A stretch of DNA of 64,000 nt from Actinoalloteichus hoggarensis (GTDB lineage Bacteria; Actinomycetota; Actinomycetes; Mycobacteriales; Pseudonocardiaceae), in NCBI RefSeq assembly GCF_002234535.1, contig NZ_CP022521.1, positions 5,371,001-5,435,000 on the forward strand. Direction: 5' to 3'. Positions 28,485 through 38,562 of the stretch are shown in pieces (the first letter of the stretch is position 1; the number at the start of each line of letters is the position of its first letter). A program made the position numbers and the translations under genes. The notes beneath the pieces are model-generated. The model was not told the DNA's origin. It made no database searches and saw nothing but the letters and a program-made list of their open reading frames with translations.

Positions 28485-28612
28485 AGAGCCTAGCGAGCGG
28501 CGGGGCCTTCGCCTGCGACGTCACGGCGACTTTCCTCGGCCCGAACGGGCCGTTCCCCCGGCGTGTCGGGTGGGGGGCGGGCGGTGATCGGTGCGCGGGC
28601 GGGCCGTGGTCG

Positions 28613-28680
28613 GTGGCGGTCAGCGGCCGGTGGCGGCCGGCAGTCAGTGGCGGACAGCGGCCGGTCGCGGACAGCGGCCG
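28613..28680. repeat. four 17-bp tandem units upstream of glycerate kinase
   Basis: Units at 28613-28629, 28630-28646, 28647-28663 and 28664-28680 begin GTGGCGG or GTCGCGG; units 1, 3 and 4 differ at one or two positions (GTGGCGGTCAGCGGCCG type), while unit 2 has a different second half. The array lies in the otherwise featureless 28485-28989 gap between divergent genes. Confidence 0.85.
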
Positions 28681-28989
28681 CCCTGGGAGAGGTACGGCAG
28701 GCGGAGTGGTGGAACTGCGCCGCTCAAGGCCGGATGCGCGGGGTGGCCTGCCACTCCGACCCGCCGCACCGGATCGGCCCGACCGGGCCCGGCGCCTGCC
28801 GCGCCGCGAGCCCGTCGACCGTCGGCGCCGTCGGCCCCGCGCGCGTCGACGGGGCCGCGGGGCGGTCGGGGTCGAGGCGGGGCGGGCGGACTCGTGCCGC
28901 CGAGCCGCCGTCCCCCGCGTTCCCGCGGCATTCCTGCCGCATTCCTGCCGCGCCCACGAGGCGAGAGCGGCCTCCTTTACTCTGGTGGC

Positions 28990-29646
28990 GTGAGGTTCCT
29001 TCGCCGCAATACGAGTGACACCGTGTCGACCGACGCCGCCGAATCGGTGGCGACCGTGCAGGACACGGCGGCGGAGACACGCCCCAAGGGCTACACACCC
29101 GCCAAGGGCCGCCCCACGCCCTCCCGTCGGGAGGCCGAGGGCAAGCGGCGGGGCCCGGTGTCGGCCCCGAAGAATCAGCGCGAGGCCGTCCAGCGGATGC
29201 GGGGCACCAAGGAGGACCGGCGCAAGGCGGGCGCCGAACGGCGTGAGCGGATGATGTCCGGCGACGACCGGTACCTGCTGCCGCGTGACCGGGGCCCGGT
29301 GCGGGCCTACATCCGAGACCTGGTCGACTCCCGGCGCAACATCATGGGTCTGTTCATGCCCTTGGCGATCCTGGTGTTCGTCGCCATCCTGCTGCCCTCG
29401 GCGGCCGTCCAGCAGTACGCCAGCCTGGCGACCTCGCTGATGCTGATCACCATGATCTTCGAGGGCGTGATGCTCGGGCGGATGGTCACCAAGCGGGTCA
29501 GGGCGAGGTTCCCCGAGGCGCGGGACAAGGGCTTCGGCATCGGCTGGTACTGCTTCACGCGCGCCACGCAGATCCGCAAGCTGCGGGTGCCTCGGCCGAG
29601 GGTGACCTACACCGACGCGCCGAAGCTGTGGGCGGCCAAGCGCTGA
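28990..29646 (+). CDS. DUF3043 family membrane protein
   Basis: A 218-residue protein of the actinobacterial DUF3043 family (Rv2206-like). A charged N-terminal region carries the conserved KGYTPAKGRPTPSRREAEG and QREAVQRMRGTKEDRRKAGA; after DRGPVRAYIRDLVDSRRN come two transmembrane helices (IMGLFMPLAILVFVAILL and SLATSLMLITMIFEGVMLG) and a basic tail. GTG 28990 starts a compact protein; the frame is open upstream without conserved features. The function is unknown. Confidence 0.85.
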   Translation: MRFLRRNTSDTVSTDAAESVATVQDTAAETRPKGYTPAKGRPTPSRREAEGKRRGPVSAPKNQREAVQRMRGTKEDRRKAGAERRERMMSGDDRYLLPRDRGPVRAYIRDLVDSRRNIMGLFMPLAILVFVAILLPSAAVQQYASLATSLMLITMIFEGVMLGRMVTKRVRARFPEARDKGFGIGWYCFTRATQIRKLRVPRPRVTYTDAPKLWAAKR

Positions 29647-29701
29647 GGCGACTGCGTCACATCGATCGTTACCCCGGCGAACGACCCTTAGGATCGTCCG
29701 T

Positions 29702-30685
29702 ATGGAGTTCCGTCGTCTGGGCCGCAGCGGCCTGTCCATCAGTGAGATCTCGTACGGCAACTGGCTCACCCACGGCTCGCAGGTGGAGGAGGAGCGGGCG
29801 AAGGCGTGTGTGGAGGCCGCCATCGACGCGGGCATCACCACGTTCGACACCGCCGACGTCTACGCAGGCACCAAGGCCGAGTCGGTGCTGGGCCGCGCCC
29901 TCGCGGGCAAGCGCAGGCAGAGCCTGGAGATCTTCACCAAGGTCTACTGGCCGACCGGCCAGGGGCCGAACGACCGTGGCCTCGGCCGCAAGCACATCAT
30001 CGAGTCCTGCAACGCATCGCTGGAGAGGCTTCAGACGGATTACGTCGACCTCTACCAGGCCCACCGGTTCGACAGGACCGTGCCGCTGGAGGAGACGTTC
30101 CTGGCCTTCTCCGACCTGGTCCGACAGGGCAAGGTGCTCTACATCGGCGTGTCCGAGTGGAATGCCGAGCAGATCGCCCGCGGTGCCGAGCTGGCCAGAG
30201 AGCTGAAGGTGCCGTTCATCTCGAACCAGCCGCAGTACTCGGCGCTGTGGCGGGTCATCGAGCCGCAGGTGGTGCCGACCTGTGAGCGCGAGGGCATCAG
30301 CCAGATCGTCTGGTCCCCGATCGCTCAGGGCGTCCTGACCGGCAAGTACCTGCCGGGCGAGCAGCCGCCCGCCGGATCGCGGGCCACCGACGAGGCGGGT
30401 GGCAAGATGATCTCCCGCTTCATGCGGGACGACGTGCTCGAGCGCGTGCAGCAGCTCAAGCCCGTGGCTGCCGATCTCGGGCTGTCCATGGCGGCGCTCG
30501 CGGTGGCCTGGGTGCTGCAGAACCAGAACGTGGCCTCGGCGATCATCGGCGCCTCCCGGCCCGAACAGGTCACGGAGAACGTCAAGGCGGCTGGCGTGAC
30601 GCTGGACCAGGACGTCCTCGACAAGATCGACTCGATCCTCGGCGACGTCGTCGAGCGTGACCCGATGCTCACCGTCTCCCCCTGA
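29702..30685 (+). CDS. aldo/keto reductase (Kv-beta-like)
   Basis: A 327-residue NADPH-dependent (beta/alpha)8 reductase. The catalytic tetrad is visible: D in TTFDTADVY, Y of the same motif, K in EIFTKVYWP and H in LYQAHRFD. NADPH-binding residues lie in the C-terminal SAIIGASRPEQVTENV. It is closest to the voltage-gated potassium channel beta/YajO-type group. The physiological aldehyde or ketone is not known. It starts at ATG 29702, 55 bp after the DUF3043 gene in the same direction. Confidence 0.88.
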   Translation: MEFRRLGRSGLSISEISYGNWLTHGSQVEEERAKACVEAAIDAGITTFDTADVYAGTKAESVLGRALAGKRRQSLEIFTKVYWPTGQGPNDRGLGRKHIIESCNASLERLQTDYVDLYQAHRFDRTVPLEETFLAFSDLVRQGKVLYIGVSEWNAEQIARGAELARELKVPFISNQPQYSALWRVIEPQVVPTCEREGISQIVWSPIAQGVLTGKYLPGEQPPAGSRATDEAGGKMISRFMRDDVLERVQQLKPVAADLGLSMAALAVAWVLQNQNVASAIIGASRPEQVTENVKAAGVTLDQDVLDKIDSILGDVVERDPMLTVSP

Positions 30686-30859
30686 GTGCCGGACCGGCCC
30701 GGACCTCGCCCGAACGGGCGGCGGTCCGGGCCTGCGCGCTTCGGCGTCGACTCGGGTCGACTCGGCGGCGGACGTGGCGGCCGATCGGCCTTCCGTCTTA
30801 GCCGATGCCTGCTCCGAACGTCCGGGCGGGCCCCTGGCCGCACCGATCGACCAGCCGGC

Positions 30860-31060
30860 TCAGTCCTCCGGGCTCAGGCTCATCGGCCCGTAGACGTCGG
30901 CTCCGTTGTGCACCAGGGTCACCTGCTCGACGCCCGCCTCGGCCAGTTCCGGCCACTGGTCCTCGAACCAGCGCTCCGCGGCGGTCTGCTCCGCGAAGCC
31001 GATCTGCGGTCCGGGAATCTCGCGACCGGCCCCGTCGTGATATCGCCAGTGATAGGCCAT
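30860..31060 (-). CDS. small conserved-type hypothetical protein
   Basis: A 66-residue acidic protein beginning MAYHWRYHDGAGREIPGP with FAEQTAAERWFEDQWPELAEAGVEQVTLVHNG in its middle. ATG 31060 is preceded by GAGGAG with good spacing, and codon usage fits. I recall similar short proteins annotated only as hypothetical in actinobacteria. It has no cysteines, signal or membrane segment. It stands alone between the aldo/keto reductase and the cob genes, transcribed away from cobU. Confidence 0.75.
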   Translation of the reverse strand: MAYHWRYHDGAGREIPGPQIGFAEQTAAERWFEDQWPELAEAGVEQVTLVHNGADVYGPMSLSPED

Positions 31061-31286
31061 CGGAACTCCTCGTCGTCCTCGGGGTTCTGGCGTCGCCGCC
31101 CCATCGTGACCAGCCTGTCAGACCCGGCGGCCCGCCGACCCCGGAGACGTCCGATACTTCGCGGTGGCAACCGCACCGACGATCCGGCCGGGAAGTCGGG
31201 CGCGGTCGACCTGCCCGGTGACGCACGGCGACGACAGGCCGCGACGGCCGTACGCCGACCGAGGACGCCCGCGACGAAGGACTCAG

Positions 31287-31871
31287 ATGACCCCCGTGCA
31301 GTCGAACACCGTGCGGTCGACCACCGGCCGCCGGAGCCTGATCCTCGGCGGCGCCCGTTCCGGGAAGTCGGCCCACGCCGAGGGACTGCTGCCCGCCGAC
31401 GAGCCCGCCGTCTACCTGGCGACCGGCCGCCGTGACCCCGCCGACGCGGACTGGACCGCGCGGATCGCCGCCCACGAACGACGACGCCCCGAGTCCTGGC
31501 GAACCGTGGAGGTGACCGCGGCCGCCGAGCTGCCCACCCGACTCGCCGAGCTGCGCGCGGGCTCGGACGCGGCGCTGATCGATGATCTGGCGACCTGGCT
31601 GACGGGCCTGTTCGACGACCACGACGTCTGGTCCGGCTCGCAGGCGGGCTGGATGCAGGCCCGCGCCCGACTGGACGGACTGGTGGCCGCCGTCGCGGAA
31701 CACGATCGACGGCTGGTGATCGTCTCCGCGGAGGTCGGCCTGGGTGTCGTCCCCGCCACCCGCTCTGGCAGGCTCTTCCGCGACGAACTCGGCGCGCTCA
31801 ACGCACGGCTGGCCGACGTCTGCGACGAGGTGTGTCTGCTCGTCGCCGGACTGCCGCTGCGGCTGCGGTGA
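31287..31871 (+). CDS. cobU: bifunctional adenosylcobinamide kinase/guanylyltransferase
   Basis: A 194-residue CobU/CobP enzyme that phosphorylates adenosylcobinamide and then attaches GMP to give GDP-cobinamide. It has the P-loop [15 protein letters not shown] at the N terminus, [15 protein letters not shown], and the [10 protein letters not shown] and [21 protein letters not shown] blocks. ATG 31287 is used; the longer frame upstream is noise. It is first in cobU-cobT-cobS, with the cobT start 22 bp beyond its stop. I could not find a cobalamin riboswitch in the 226 bp before it. Confidence 0.93.
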   Translation: MTPVQSNTVRSTTGRRSLILGGARSGKSAHAEGLLPADEPAVYLATGRRDPADADWTARIAAHERRRPESWRTVEVTAAAELPTRLAELRAGSDAALIDDLATWLTGLFDDHDVWSGSQAGWMQARARLDGLVAAVAEHDRRLVIVSAEVGLGVVPATRSGRLFRDELGALNARLADVCDEVCLLVAGLPLRLR

Positions 31872-31893
31872 CGGGCCCGACGAAAGGCAGGAC

Positions 31894-32961
31894 GTGAGCA
31901 CGGTAGACGCCGACGGATCGAAGGCAGCGTTCCCCGCGATCACGCCGCCGGACGAGCAGGCCCGCAGGCAGGCGGTGGCCCGGCACGCGCAGCTCACCAA
32001 GCCCGCCGGTTCCCTCGGCAGGCTGGAGGAGCTGGGCGTGTGGATCGCGTCCTGCCAGGGCCTCTGCCCGCCCCGGCCGTTCAGCAGGCCCAGGGTGGTC
32101 GTGTTCGCGGGCGATCACGGTGTCGCCGCCGAGGGCGTCTCCGCCTATCCGAGCGAGGTCACCGGCCAGATGGTCGCGAACTTCCTCACCGGCGGGGCCG
32201 CGGTCAACGTGGCGGCGACCAACGCGGGCGCCACCGTCCGGGTCGTCGACATCGCGGTGGCGGGCGACACTCCGGAGCTGATCGCGTCACACAAGGTCCG
32301 GCGCGGCTCGGGCGCGGTGAACCGGGAGGACGCGCTGACCGAGGCGGAGACGGCCGCGGCGCTCGCGGCGGGCCGGGCGATCGCCGACGAGGAGATCGAC
32401 GGCGGAGCCGATCTGCTGATCGCCGGGGACATGGGCATCGGCAACACCACCCCGGCCTCGATCCTCATCGCCGCCCTCACCGACACCGAGCCGGTGGCCG
32501 TCGTCGGGCGCGGCACCGGCATCGACGACGCGGGCTGGATGCGCAAGACCGTGGTGATCCGTGACGCCCTGCGTCGAGCCCGGCCGGTCGCGAGTGACCC
32601 GTCGGCGCTGCTGCGGGTCGCGGGCGGCGCCGATCTGGCGGCGATCGCCGGCTTCCTCGCCCAGGCCGCCGTGCGTCGGACGCCGGTGCTGCTGGACGGC
32701 CTGATCGTCGGCGCGGCGGCGTTGATCGCCGAGGAGCTGGCACCGGGTGCGCGCCACTGGTGGGTGGCCGCCCACCGCTCGGCGGAGCCGGGGCACGCAC
32801 TGGTTTTGAACCAGCTCGACCTCGATCCGCTGTTGGACCTGGGCCTGCGGCTCGGCGAGGGCTCCGGTGCGTTGGCGGCGCTGCCGTTGCTGACCCTCGC
32901 CACTCGCGTGCTGACCGAGATGGCCACCTTCGACGAGGCCGGGGTGACCGGCACGGCCTGA
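31894..32961 (+). CDS. cobT: nicotinate-nucleotide--dimethylbenzimidazole phosphoribosyltransferase
   Basis: A 355-residue CobT that makes alpha-ribazole phosphate from nicotinate mononucleotide and dimethylbenzimidazole for the lower ligand of cobalamin. Family blocks are [47 protein letters not shown] and, at the C terminus, [16 protein letters not shown] with the catalytic glutamate. The GTG at 31894 with AAAGG upstream is preferred to the longer frame. It is the middle gene of the cob set. Confidence 0.95.
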   Translation: MSTVDADGSKAAFPAITPPDEQARRQAVARHAQLTKPAGSLGRLEELGVWIASCQGLCPPRPFSRPRVVVFAGDHGVAAEGVSAYPSEVTGQMVANFLTGGAAVNVAATNAGATVRVVDIAVAGDTPELIASHKVRRGSGAVNREDALTEAETAAALAAGRAIADEEIDGGADLLIAGDMGIGNTTPASILIAALTDTEPVAVVGRGTGIDDAGWMRKTVVIRDALRRARPVASDPSALLRVAGGADLAAIAGFLAQAAVRRTPVLLDGLIVGAAALIAEELAPGARHWWVAAHRSAEPGHALVLNQLDLDPLLDLGLRLGEGSGALAALPLLTLATRVLTEMATFDEAGVTGTA

Positions 32962-33202
32962 GCGAGGATGGCGGGCGGTCACGGTGTTCGGCGAACCCGA
33001 CGCCGGCGTCGGTCCACGGCGTCGTCGTCGCGGCGCGCCGATCCGGATCCGGTGCGCGGGCCCTGGCCGGGCACGCGACTCGCCGAGCCGACCTCGCTGT
33101 GTCCGCCGATGCTCGCCAGGCGGTCGGAGCGCGTCGGGCCTGCTCACAAGACGACGGCCCACCGAGTCATGAGCGCCGGACAGGACGGCGCCGCGACACT
33201 CC

Positions 33203-33256
33203 GACGGCCGGGGCACGGACGGCCGGGGCACGGAGAGACGGGGCACGGAGAGACGG
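33203..33256. repeat. 15-bp tandem array between cobT and cobS
   Basis: GACGGCCGGGGCACG occurs twice in tandem (33203-33217, 33218-33232), followed by GAGAGACGGGGCACG (33233-33247) and a partial fourth unit beginning GAGAGACGG. It sits in the 314-bp cobT-cobS gap, which has no gene. Confidence 0.85.
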
Positions 33257-33275
33257 CAGAACGGGGAGCGGCGAC

Positions 33276-34025
33276 ATGGGCGGTGGACTGCGGCTGGCGC
33301 TGAGCTGGCTCACCGTGCTGCCGGTGCCGACCACGGTCGTCGACGCCCGCACCGCCCGACACGCGATCACGCTGGCGCCGCTGGTGGGCGGCCTGCTCGG
33401 GCTGCTGGGCGCGGGCGTGCTGCTCGGACTCGCCGCCGTCGGGGTGCCGTCGGCGGCCGTCGGACTGCTCGTGGTGGGCTTCCTCGCCCTGGCCACGCGC
33501 GGCATGCACCTGGACGGCCTGGCCGACACGGCCGACGGACTCGGGTGCTACGGGCCGCGGGAGCGCGCGCTGGCGGTGATGCGCGACGGCGGCGCGGGCC
33601 CGTTCGCCGTCGTCACCCTCGTCGTCGCCCTGGGGGTGCAGGCGGCGGCCCTGGCGGCGCTGGCCGAGGCGGGCGCCTGGCACGTCCTCCCCGTGGCGCT
33701 CGCGGCGGGCCGAGCGGCCTTCGTCTGGTGTGCGCGACGCGGAGTGCCCGCCGCGCGGCCGGACGGGCTCGGCGCGCTGGTCGCGGGCGGACAACGCCGA
33801 TCGGTCGCGCTGGGCTGGTGGGCGGTGATCCTGATCGCGGCGGCCGCGACGGCGCCGCAGAGCCCCTGGGCGCCCGCGATCGGGGTGGCCGCCGCCTTCG
33901 GCGCGGTGGCCGTCCTCTCTCGACACACCACTCGACGTTTCGGCGGGATGACCGGCGACGTCCTCGGCGCGGCCTGCGAGACGGCGGTGACCATCGTCCT
34001 GGTCGCCGCTGCCGCCGCGCACTGA
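33276..34025 (+). CDS. cobS: adenosylcobinamide-GDP ribazoletransferase (cobalamin synthase)
   Basis: A 249-residue polytopic membrane enzyme that joins GDP-cobinamide and alpha-ribazole to form cobalamin. Characteristic are the N-terminal LSWLTVLPVP, the metal-binding THRGMHLDGLADTADGLG-like block (here ATRGMHLDGLADTADGLG) and the C-terminal RRFGGMTGDVLGA. Some six hydrophobic helices follow. ATG 33276 is preceded by GGGGAG. The 314-bp gap behind cobT is unusually long for a cob operon, so a separate promoter is possible. Confidence 0.94.
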   Translation: MGGGLRLALSWLTVLPVPTTVVDARTARHAITLAPLVGGLLGLLGAGVLLGLAAVGVPSAAVGLLVVGFLALATRGMHLDGLADTADGLGCYGPRERALAVMRDGGAGPFAVVTLVVALGVQAAALAALAEAGAWHVLPVALAAGRAAFVWCARRGVPAARPDGLGALVAGGQRRSVALGWWAVILIAAAATAPQSPWAPAIGVAAAFGAVAVLSRHTTRRFGGMTGDVLGAACETAVTIVLVAAAAAH

Positions 34026-34281
34026 GCGGACCGCCCGGCTCGGCGGCGAGCGACGACCTCGCCGAGTCCCCGAGTCCCCGCAGCCTGCGGACCGGGACGC
34101 GGAAGACCCGGCAGTCGTACCGGTCCTAGACGTCCGCCGCGACGCCGGACCCCGGCGCCTGTCCGCCGCAACGCCGAACCGCCCCGACGTCCGAGTAGAC
34201 GCCGCCCGCCGGATCACGCCCGTCTATCCCCGCCGCCCGCCGAACCGCGCCGACAAACCGGATCGCGCCGGCCCGCCGAAT

Positions 34282-34315
34282 CGCCCCGACGACCGGATCA
34301 CCCCGACGACCGGAG
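34282..34315. repeat. 17-bp direct repeat pair between cobS and ilvE
   Basis: CGCCCCGACGACCGGAT and CACCCCGACGACCGGAG adjoin at 34282-34298 and 34299-34315, preceded by two more degenerate 18-bp units. They lie in a 294-bp convergent gap with no gene and no clear terminator. Confidence 0.7.
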
Positions 34316-34319
34316 CGGT

Positions 34320-35420
34320 TCAGCCGAGGCCGTGCATCCAGCCGTGGTCGTCGGGAGCCGTGCCCCGCTGGATCGCGACCAGGGCGTCCCGCAGCCGTTG
34401 AGTCACCTCGCCGGTCGTGCCGTCGCCGATGACGAAGCCGCCGCCCTCGTACTTGGCGCCGCCGACCGGAGTGATCACCGCCGCCGTGCCGCAGGCGAAC
34501 ACCTCGGTGATCTCGCCCGCGGCGACGTCGGCCTCCCACTCCTCGACCGAGATCCGACGCTCCTCGGTCCGGTAGCCGAGGTCGCGGGCCAGCCGCAGCA
34601 GCGAGTCCCTGGTGATGCCCGGCAACAGCGTCCCGGTGAGCTCCGGGGTCACGATGGTCGCGTCCGCCCCGGAACCCCGGACGAAGCAGAGGTTCATGCC
34701 GCCCATCTCCTCGACCCAGCGGCGCTCCACCGCGTCGAGCCACACCACCTGATCGCAGCCCTGTTCGGCGGCCTGGGCCTGGGCGAGCAGGGAGGCCGCG
34801 TAGTTGCCTGCGAACTTGGCGGCCCCGGTCCCGCCGGGGGCGGCGCGGACGAACTCGGTGCTCAGCCACACGGTGACCGGGCTGAGCCCGCCCGCGAAAT
34901 AGGCGCCCGCCGGCGAGGCGATCAGCAGGTAGACGTAGTCGACCGCGGGTCGGACGCCGAGGCCGACCTCCGTGGCGAACAGGAACGGTCGGAGGTACAG
35001 CGACTCCTCGGCGTGCTCGGGCACCCAGCGTCGATCCACCGCGACCAGTTCCCGCAACGAGCCCAGGAACAGCTCGTCGGGCAGCTCCGGCATCGCCAGC
35101 CTGCGGGCGGAGGCCCGGAAGCGGGCCGCGTTGTCCGCCGGCCGGAAGCTCGCCACGGTGCCGTCCGGCTGTCGGTATGCCTTGAGGCCTTCGAAGATGG
35201 CCTGGCCGTAGTGCAGGACCATCGCCGCCGGGTCGATCTCGAAGGGCGCGTACGGCAGCACTCCCGCCTCGTGCCAGCCGCGATCCGCGCTCCAGTCGAC
35301 GCGCACCATGTGGTCGGTGAAGTGCCGACCGAAGCCGGGGTTCGCGAGTACCTCGGCGATGCGTTCCGGCGTGGCGGGGCTCGGATTCAGGGTCCGGGAG
35401 AAAGGCAACACCGAGGTCAT
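34320..35420 (-). CDS. ilvE: branched-chain amino acid aminotransferase
   Basis: A 366-residue class IV PLP aminotransferase completing leucine, isoleucine and valine synthesis. It has [16 protein letters not shown], the Schiff-base lysine in [23 protein letters not shown] and the [10 protein letters not shown] loop that binds the cofactor phosphate. Length and sequence fit the mycobacterial IlvE group (Rv2210c). ATG 35420 is the only sensible start. It is followed (in the chromosome, upstream in its own direction) by gcvT with 179 bp between, so it may have its own promoter. Confidence 0.95.
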   Translation of the reverse strand: MTSVLPFSRTLNPSPATPERIAEVLANPGFGRHFTDHMVRVDWSADRGWHEAGVLPYAPFEIDPAAMVLHYGQAIFEGLKAYRQPDGTVASFRPADNAARFRASARRLAMPELPDELFLGSLRELVAVDRRWVPEHAEESLYLRPFLFATEVGLGVRPAVDYVYLLIASPAGAYFAGGLSPVTVWLSTEFVRAAPGGTGAAKFAGNYAASLLAQAQAAEQGCDQVVWLDAVERRWVEEMGGMNLCFVRGSGADATIVTPELTGTLLPGITRDSLLRLARDLGYRTEERRISVEEWEADVAAGEITEVFACGTAAVITPVGGAKYEGGGFVIGDGTTGEVTQRLRDALVAIQRGTAPDDHGWMHGLG

Positions 35421-35599
35421 GCTGGCAGCCTAATACTCCGTCCGTGCTCCGAGCATCGCCTCCCCAAATGTTGGACGTCCGACATCTTTCCGCGCCGATC
35501 GGCCGGGCCCGCGGGCGGCTCGGCCACGAACGGACCGACGCAGGCCGGCCCCGGACGCGCCGGGAGAAGCCGGATCGCCCCCGGGGTCGACGAGACGCG

Positions 35600-36727
35600 T
35601 CATCGCACGTGGGACTCCACGAACGGCGGGGCGACGACCTCGCACGGCAGCGGCCTGCCCCGGACGTCGACGACGACCTCCGCTCCGAGTTCCACCCCCG
35701 CCGCGGTGTCCAGCAGCGCCAGGGCGATGCCGGTCTTGAGCGTCGGCGAGAACGTGCCGGAGGTCGTCCGACCGACGGCGGCGCCGTCGCCGTCGCGCAC
35801 CGTCATGTCGGCACGCGGCACTCCTCTGCCCAGCGCACGCAGCCCGCGCAGCCGCCGAGCGGGCCCCGTCTTCTTCTCGGCGAACAGCGCGTCCCGGCCC
35901 CAGAACACGTCCTTCTTCCAGCCGACGGCCCAGCTCGCGGAGCCCTGCAGCGGGCTGATCTCCGTCGAGAGCTCGTGGCCGTGCAGGGCGTATCCCATCT
36001 CGGTGCGCAGGGTGTCCCTGGCCCCCAGCCCGCAGACCCGCCCGCCGACGGCGGCGACCTCGACGGACAGCGCCTCCCACAACGCGGGCGTGTCGGACCA
36101 GGTCGGCACCAGTTCATAGCCGTGCTCCCCGGTGTACCCGGTACGGCAGACGCGCACCGTCGTGTCGCGCCACCGGGCGTCGACGAACGCCATGTAGTCC
36201 AGGTCCGCGGGGAGTCCCAACGCACGGAGCACGTCCGCCGAGCGCGGGCCCTGCACCGCGAGGACGCCGAAGTGCTCGTGCTGCCCGGTCACGGTGACAC
36301 CGTCCGGGGCGGCCCGACTCAGCAGGCGCACGACCTCCGCCGTGTTGGCGGCGTTCGGCACCAGGAACACCTCGTCGTCGCCGACGAGGTAGGCGATGAG
36401 GTCGTCCACGACCCCGCCGTCCTCCGTGCAGCACAGCGTGTACTGGGCCCGGCCCGCCGAGATCCGGCGCAGGTCGTTGCTGAGACACGTGTTGACGAAC
36501 TCCGCGGCGCCGGGCCCGGCGACGGTGGCCTTGCCCAGGTGGGAGACGTCGAAGATGCCCACGGAGTCCCGGACGGCGCCGTGCTCGGCGACGACCCCGC
36601 CGCCGCCGTACTGGATCGGCATCTCCCAGCCCCCGAACGGGGCGAAGACGGCGTTGCGCGACTCGTGGGCCCGGTGCAGCGGACCACGGCGCGATTCTGG
36701 CTTCGATGACTCGTCGCTCTGGCTCAC
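35600..36727 (-). CDS. gcvT: glycine cleavage system T protein (aminomethyltransferase)
   Basis: A 375-residue GcvT, the tetrahydrofolate-dependent enzyme that takes the aminomethyl group from lipoyl-GcvH and releases ammonia plus methylene-THF. Recognised blocks are [44 protein letters not shown] and [18 protein letters not shown] [21 protein letters not shown] 36727 starts the protein just before the conserved domain; the open frame continues upstream into the permease region but is noise. The permease gene ends 11 bp before it, so the two are probably co-transcribed. gcvH and gcvP are not in the window. Confidence 0.93.
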   Translation of the reverse strand: MSQSDESSKPESRRGPLHRAHESRNAVFAPFGGWEMPIQYGGGGVVAEHGAVRDSVGIFDVSHLGKATVAGPGAAEFVNTCLSNDLRRISAGRAQYTLCCTEDGGVVDDLIAYLVGDDEVFLVPNAANTAEVVRLLSRAAPDGVTVTGQHEHFGVLAVQGPRSADVLRALGLPADLDYMAFVDARWRDTTVRVCRTGYTGEHGYELVPTWSDTPALWEALSVEVAAVGGRVCGLGARDTLRTEMGYALHGHELSTEISPLQGSASWAVGWKKDVFWGRDALFAEKKTGPARRLRGLRALGRGVPRADMTVRDGDGAAVGRTTSGTFSPTLKTGIALALLDTAAGVELGAEVVVDVRGRPLPCEVVAPPFVESHVR

Positions 36728-36738
36728 GATCGCGGAGG

Positions 36739-38055
36739 CTACCGCCACCGTCTCGCGGAGAGGGCGAGCGCGCAGCCGCCCGCGGCCAGGATGACGGCGG
36801 TGCCTGCCAGCGCCGCCACCGGCAGGCTCATCGCGAGGATCACCGAGGCGAACATCCCCGTGCAGCCGCGCCGCGCCGAGGCGAGGTCCTGTTCGCCCGC
36901 GACCAGCCTGGCCGCGGCGTTCAGGAAGGCGTAATGAATGAGCAGCAGGCAGCAGCCCAGGGCCAGGGCGGCCGCCGGGTCGAACAGCAGGACGACGGCA
37001 CCGGCGGCGAGACCGATGACGAGTTCGACCGCCCAGGTCGGCTCCGCCGATCCGAAACGGCTCGGCGAAGAAGGCCATCGCACGTCGCCCTCCGCGATCG
37101 CCACCCGCATCGCGTCCCGTGCCGAGGACAGCGCGGCGATCACCGGCGGCAGCAGCGCGGCCAGGACGGCGAGTCCGACGAGCGTGGCCAGGGGCGCCGC
37201 GTCGGCGGCGACGACGAGGTCGAGCAGCGGCGTCGGCGAGAGCCCGAACCGGTGGGGTCCCAGTTGATGCCATCCCGCGAAGGCCACCACCAGCACCAGG
37301 CCTGTCGAGACGAACAGAGCGACGATCATCGGCGCGGTCGCGGCGCGGCCGACGCGGTCGCCGCGGGTGGTGAATCGTTCGAAACCGCAGAAGGCGAGGA
37401 AGGTCATGGCCGCCGCCTCCGCCACTCCGCTGATGTCGACGGCCGGCGCGGGCGCCGCGGGTGACGGCGCGGGTTCCAGGGCGACGGCGGCGGCCACCAC
37501 GATCGCCAGCACACCGATGACGAAGATCGGCAGCAGCCCGAGTCCCCGAGGCCTGGGCAGCCGCGCGATCAGCAGTGTCGTCGCCACCGCGATCACCAGC
37601 GGCCCCGCCCATGATCGCCCGCTCCAGAGATGGTCGGCGAGGACGCCCGCGATGCCCGCGGCCAGGATCAGCTGGCCGCTCAGGAAGGCGACGCCGCTGA
37701 GCCGCGCGGGCCACACGCCGAGCTGTTCGCGCAGATCGAGGTGGGTCCCGTCCCGGTGCGCCCTGCGGTCATCGGTCTTCGGGGCCTCGGCGTGGGAGTC
37801 CGTGCCCGCGGCGTCGACGTGGGAGTCGTGGCCGTGGCCACGCGCCGCGGCCACGACCGCGGAGGACGACACGGTGCACCAGGCGGCGAGGAGCGCGACC
37901 GCCACGGCCGGCGGCAGCCAGGGACCCGCCGCCGCGACACCCAGGGCCGGGACGAGGAAGACGCCGACGCCGAGCAGACAGCCGAGGGCGACGACTGCGG
38001 AGCCGAGCGACCGCAGCGGCGACGAGAGTCGATCATGCGTCAACGGTCGCGTCAC
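36739..38055 (-). CDS. APC-superfamily permease with histidine-rich loop
   Basis: A 438-residue protein with about 11-12 membrane helices resembling amino acid permeases of the APC superfamily ([21 protein letters not shown] at the N terminus, [16 protein letters not shown] in TM6 position, [21 protein letters not shown] near the end). After the second helix there is a charged hydrophilic loop with histidines at positions 74, 76, 79, 88, 100 and 105 ([10 protein letters not shown], then [20 protein letters not shown]), a pattern more familiar from metal transporters. GTG 38055 gives a short basic N terminus. Only 11 bp separate it from gcvT, suggesting transport of glycine or a related amino acid; metal involvement is speculative. 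Confidence 0.8.
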   Translation of the reverse strand: MTRPLTHDRLSSPLRSLGSAVVALGCLLGVGVFLVPALGVAAAGPWLPPAVAVALLAAWCTVSSSAVVAAARGHGHDSHVDAAGTDSHAEAPKTDDRRAHRDGTHLDLREQLGVWPARLSGVAFLSGQLILAAGIAGVLADHLWSGRSWAGPLVIAVATTLLIARLPRPRGLGLLPIFVIGVLAIVVAAAVALEPAPSPAAPAPAVDISGVAEAAAMTFLAFCGFERFTTRGDRVGRAATAPMIVALFVSTGLVLVVAFAGWHQLGPHRFGLSPTPLLDLVVAADAAPLATLVGLAVLAALLPPVIAALSSARDAMRVAIAEGDVRWPSSPSRFGSAEPTWAVELVIGLAAGAVVLLFDPAAALALGCCLLLIHYAFLNAAARLVAGEQDLASARRGCTGMFASVILAMSLPVAALAGTAVILAAGGCALALSARRWR

Positions 38056-38562
38056 CTCTACACCGTTCCAGAGATCACTCTCGGCGGGTAGCCGCCCGAT
38101 CGTGGCAGCCAGCCCTACCCAACGTAGTCGGCACGGTCGCGCGACGGACGCCGTGTCCCGCCGGCACGGCGCGGTGGGACCCGTCCGGCCCTCGCAGGCG
38201 TCGGCCGGTGTCACCCCGTGTCGCGCGGGGGACTTGTCGCTCGGATGCCGGACCGCTCAGCGGTCGTCGCTCGGAGGCCGGTGTCACTCGGAGGGCTCGA
38301 CCGCCGCCGGGCACCGTCCACCCCGCCGCCCTGACCGGCGCGCCGTCCGCCGCGGCGCCGTCCACGTCGAAGACGTCGCTCGGCGCCCACGCCCTCCCGC
38401 CGGGCACCGCGCGCGGCGGCCTGTGCGGCGACGATCAGGGAAATCGATGCCCGGGGAGCTGGAACACCCAGCTCATCGGGGTTCTACCATGCGCACCAGG
38501 AGCACGGCCCCGCTCACGAGACGTGTGCCGGGGCGAAGAGAAACGTCGCGAAGGAGCCTCAC
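38056..38562. other. 507-bp divergent gap between permease and pepA
   Basis: The gap should carry promoters for the permease-gcvT transcript and for pepA (TACCAT at 38485-38490 is one -10 candidate for the latter). I see no gene, riboswitch or strong hairpin. In particular, no glycine riboswitch motif precedes the permease. Confidence 0.5.

Noticed and set aside
31061..31286. Possible cobalamin riboswitch ahead of cobU
   Set aside because: The gap has a vaguely similar GGGAAGTCGGG but lacks the B12-box and the other conserved blocks in order.
38056..38562. Glycine riboswitch before the permease-gcvT pair
   Set aside because: No match to the paired aptamer motifs was seen on the minus strand.
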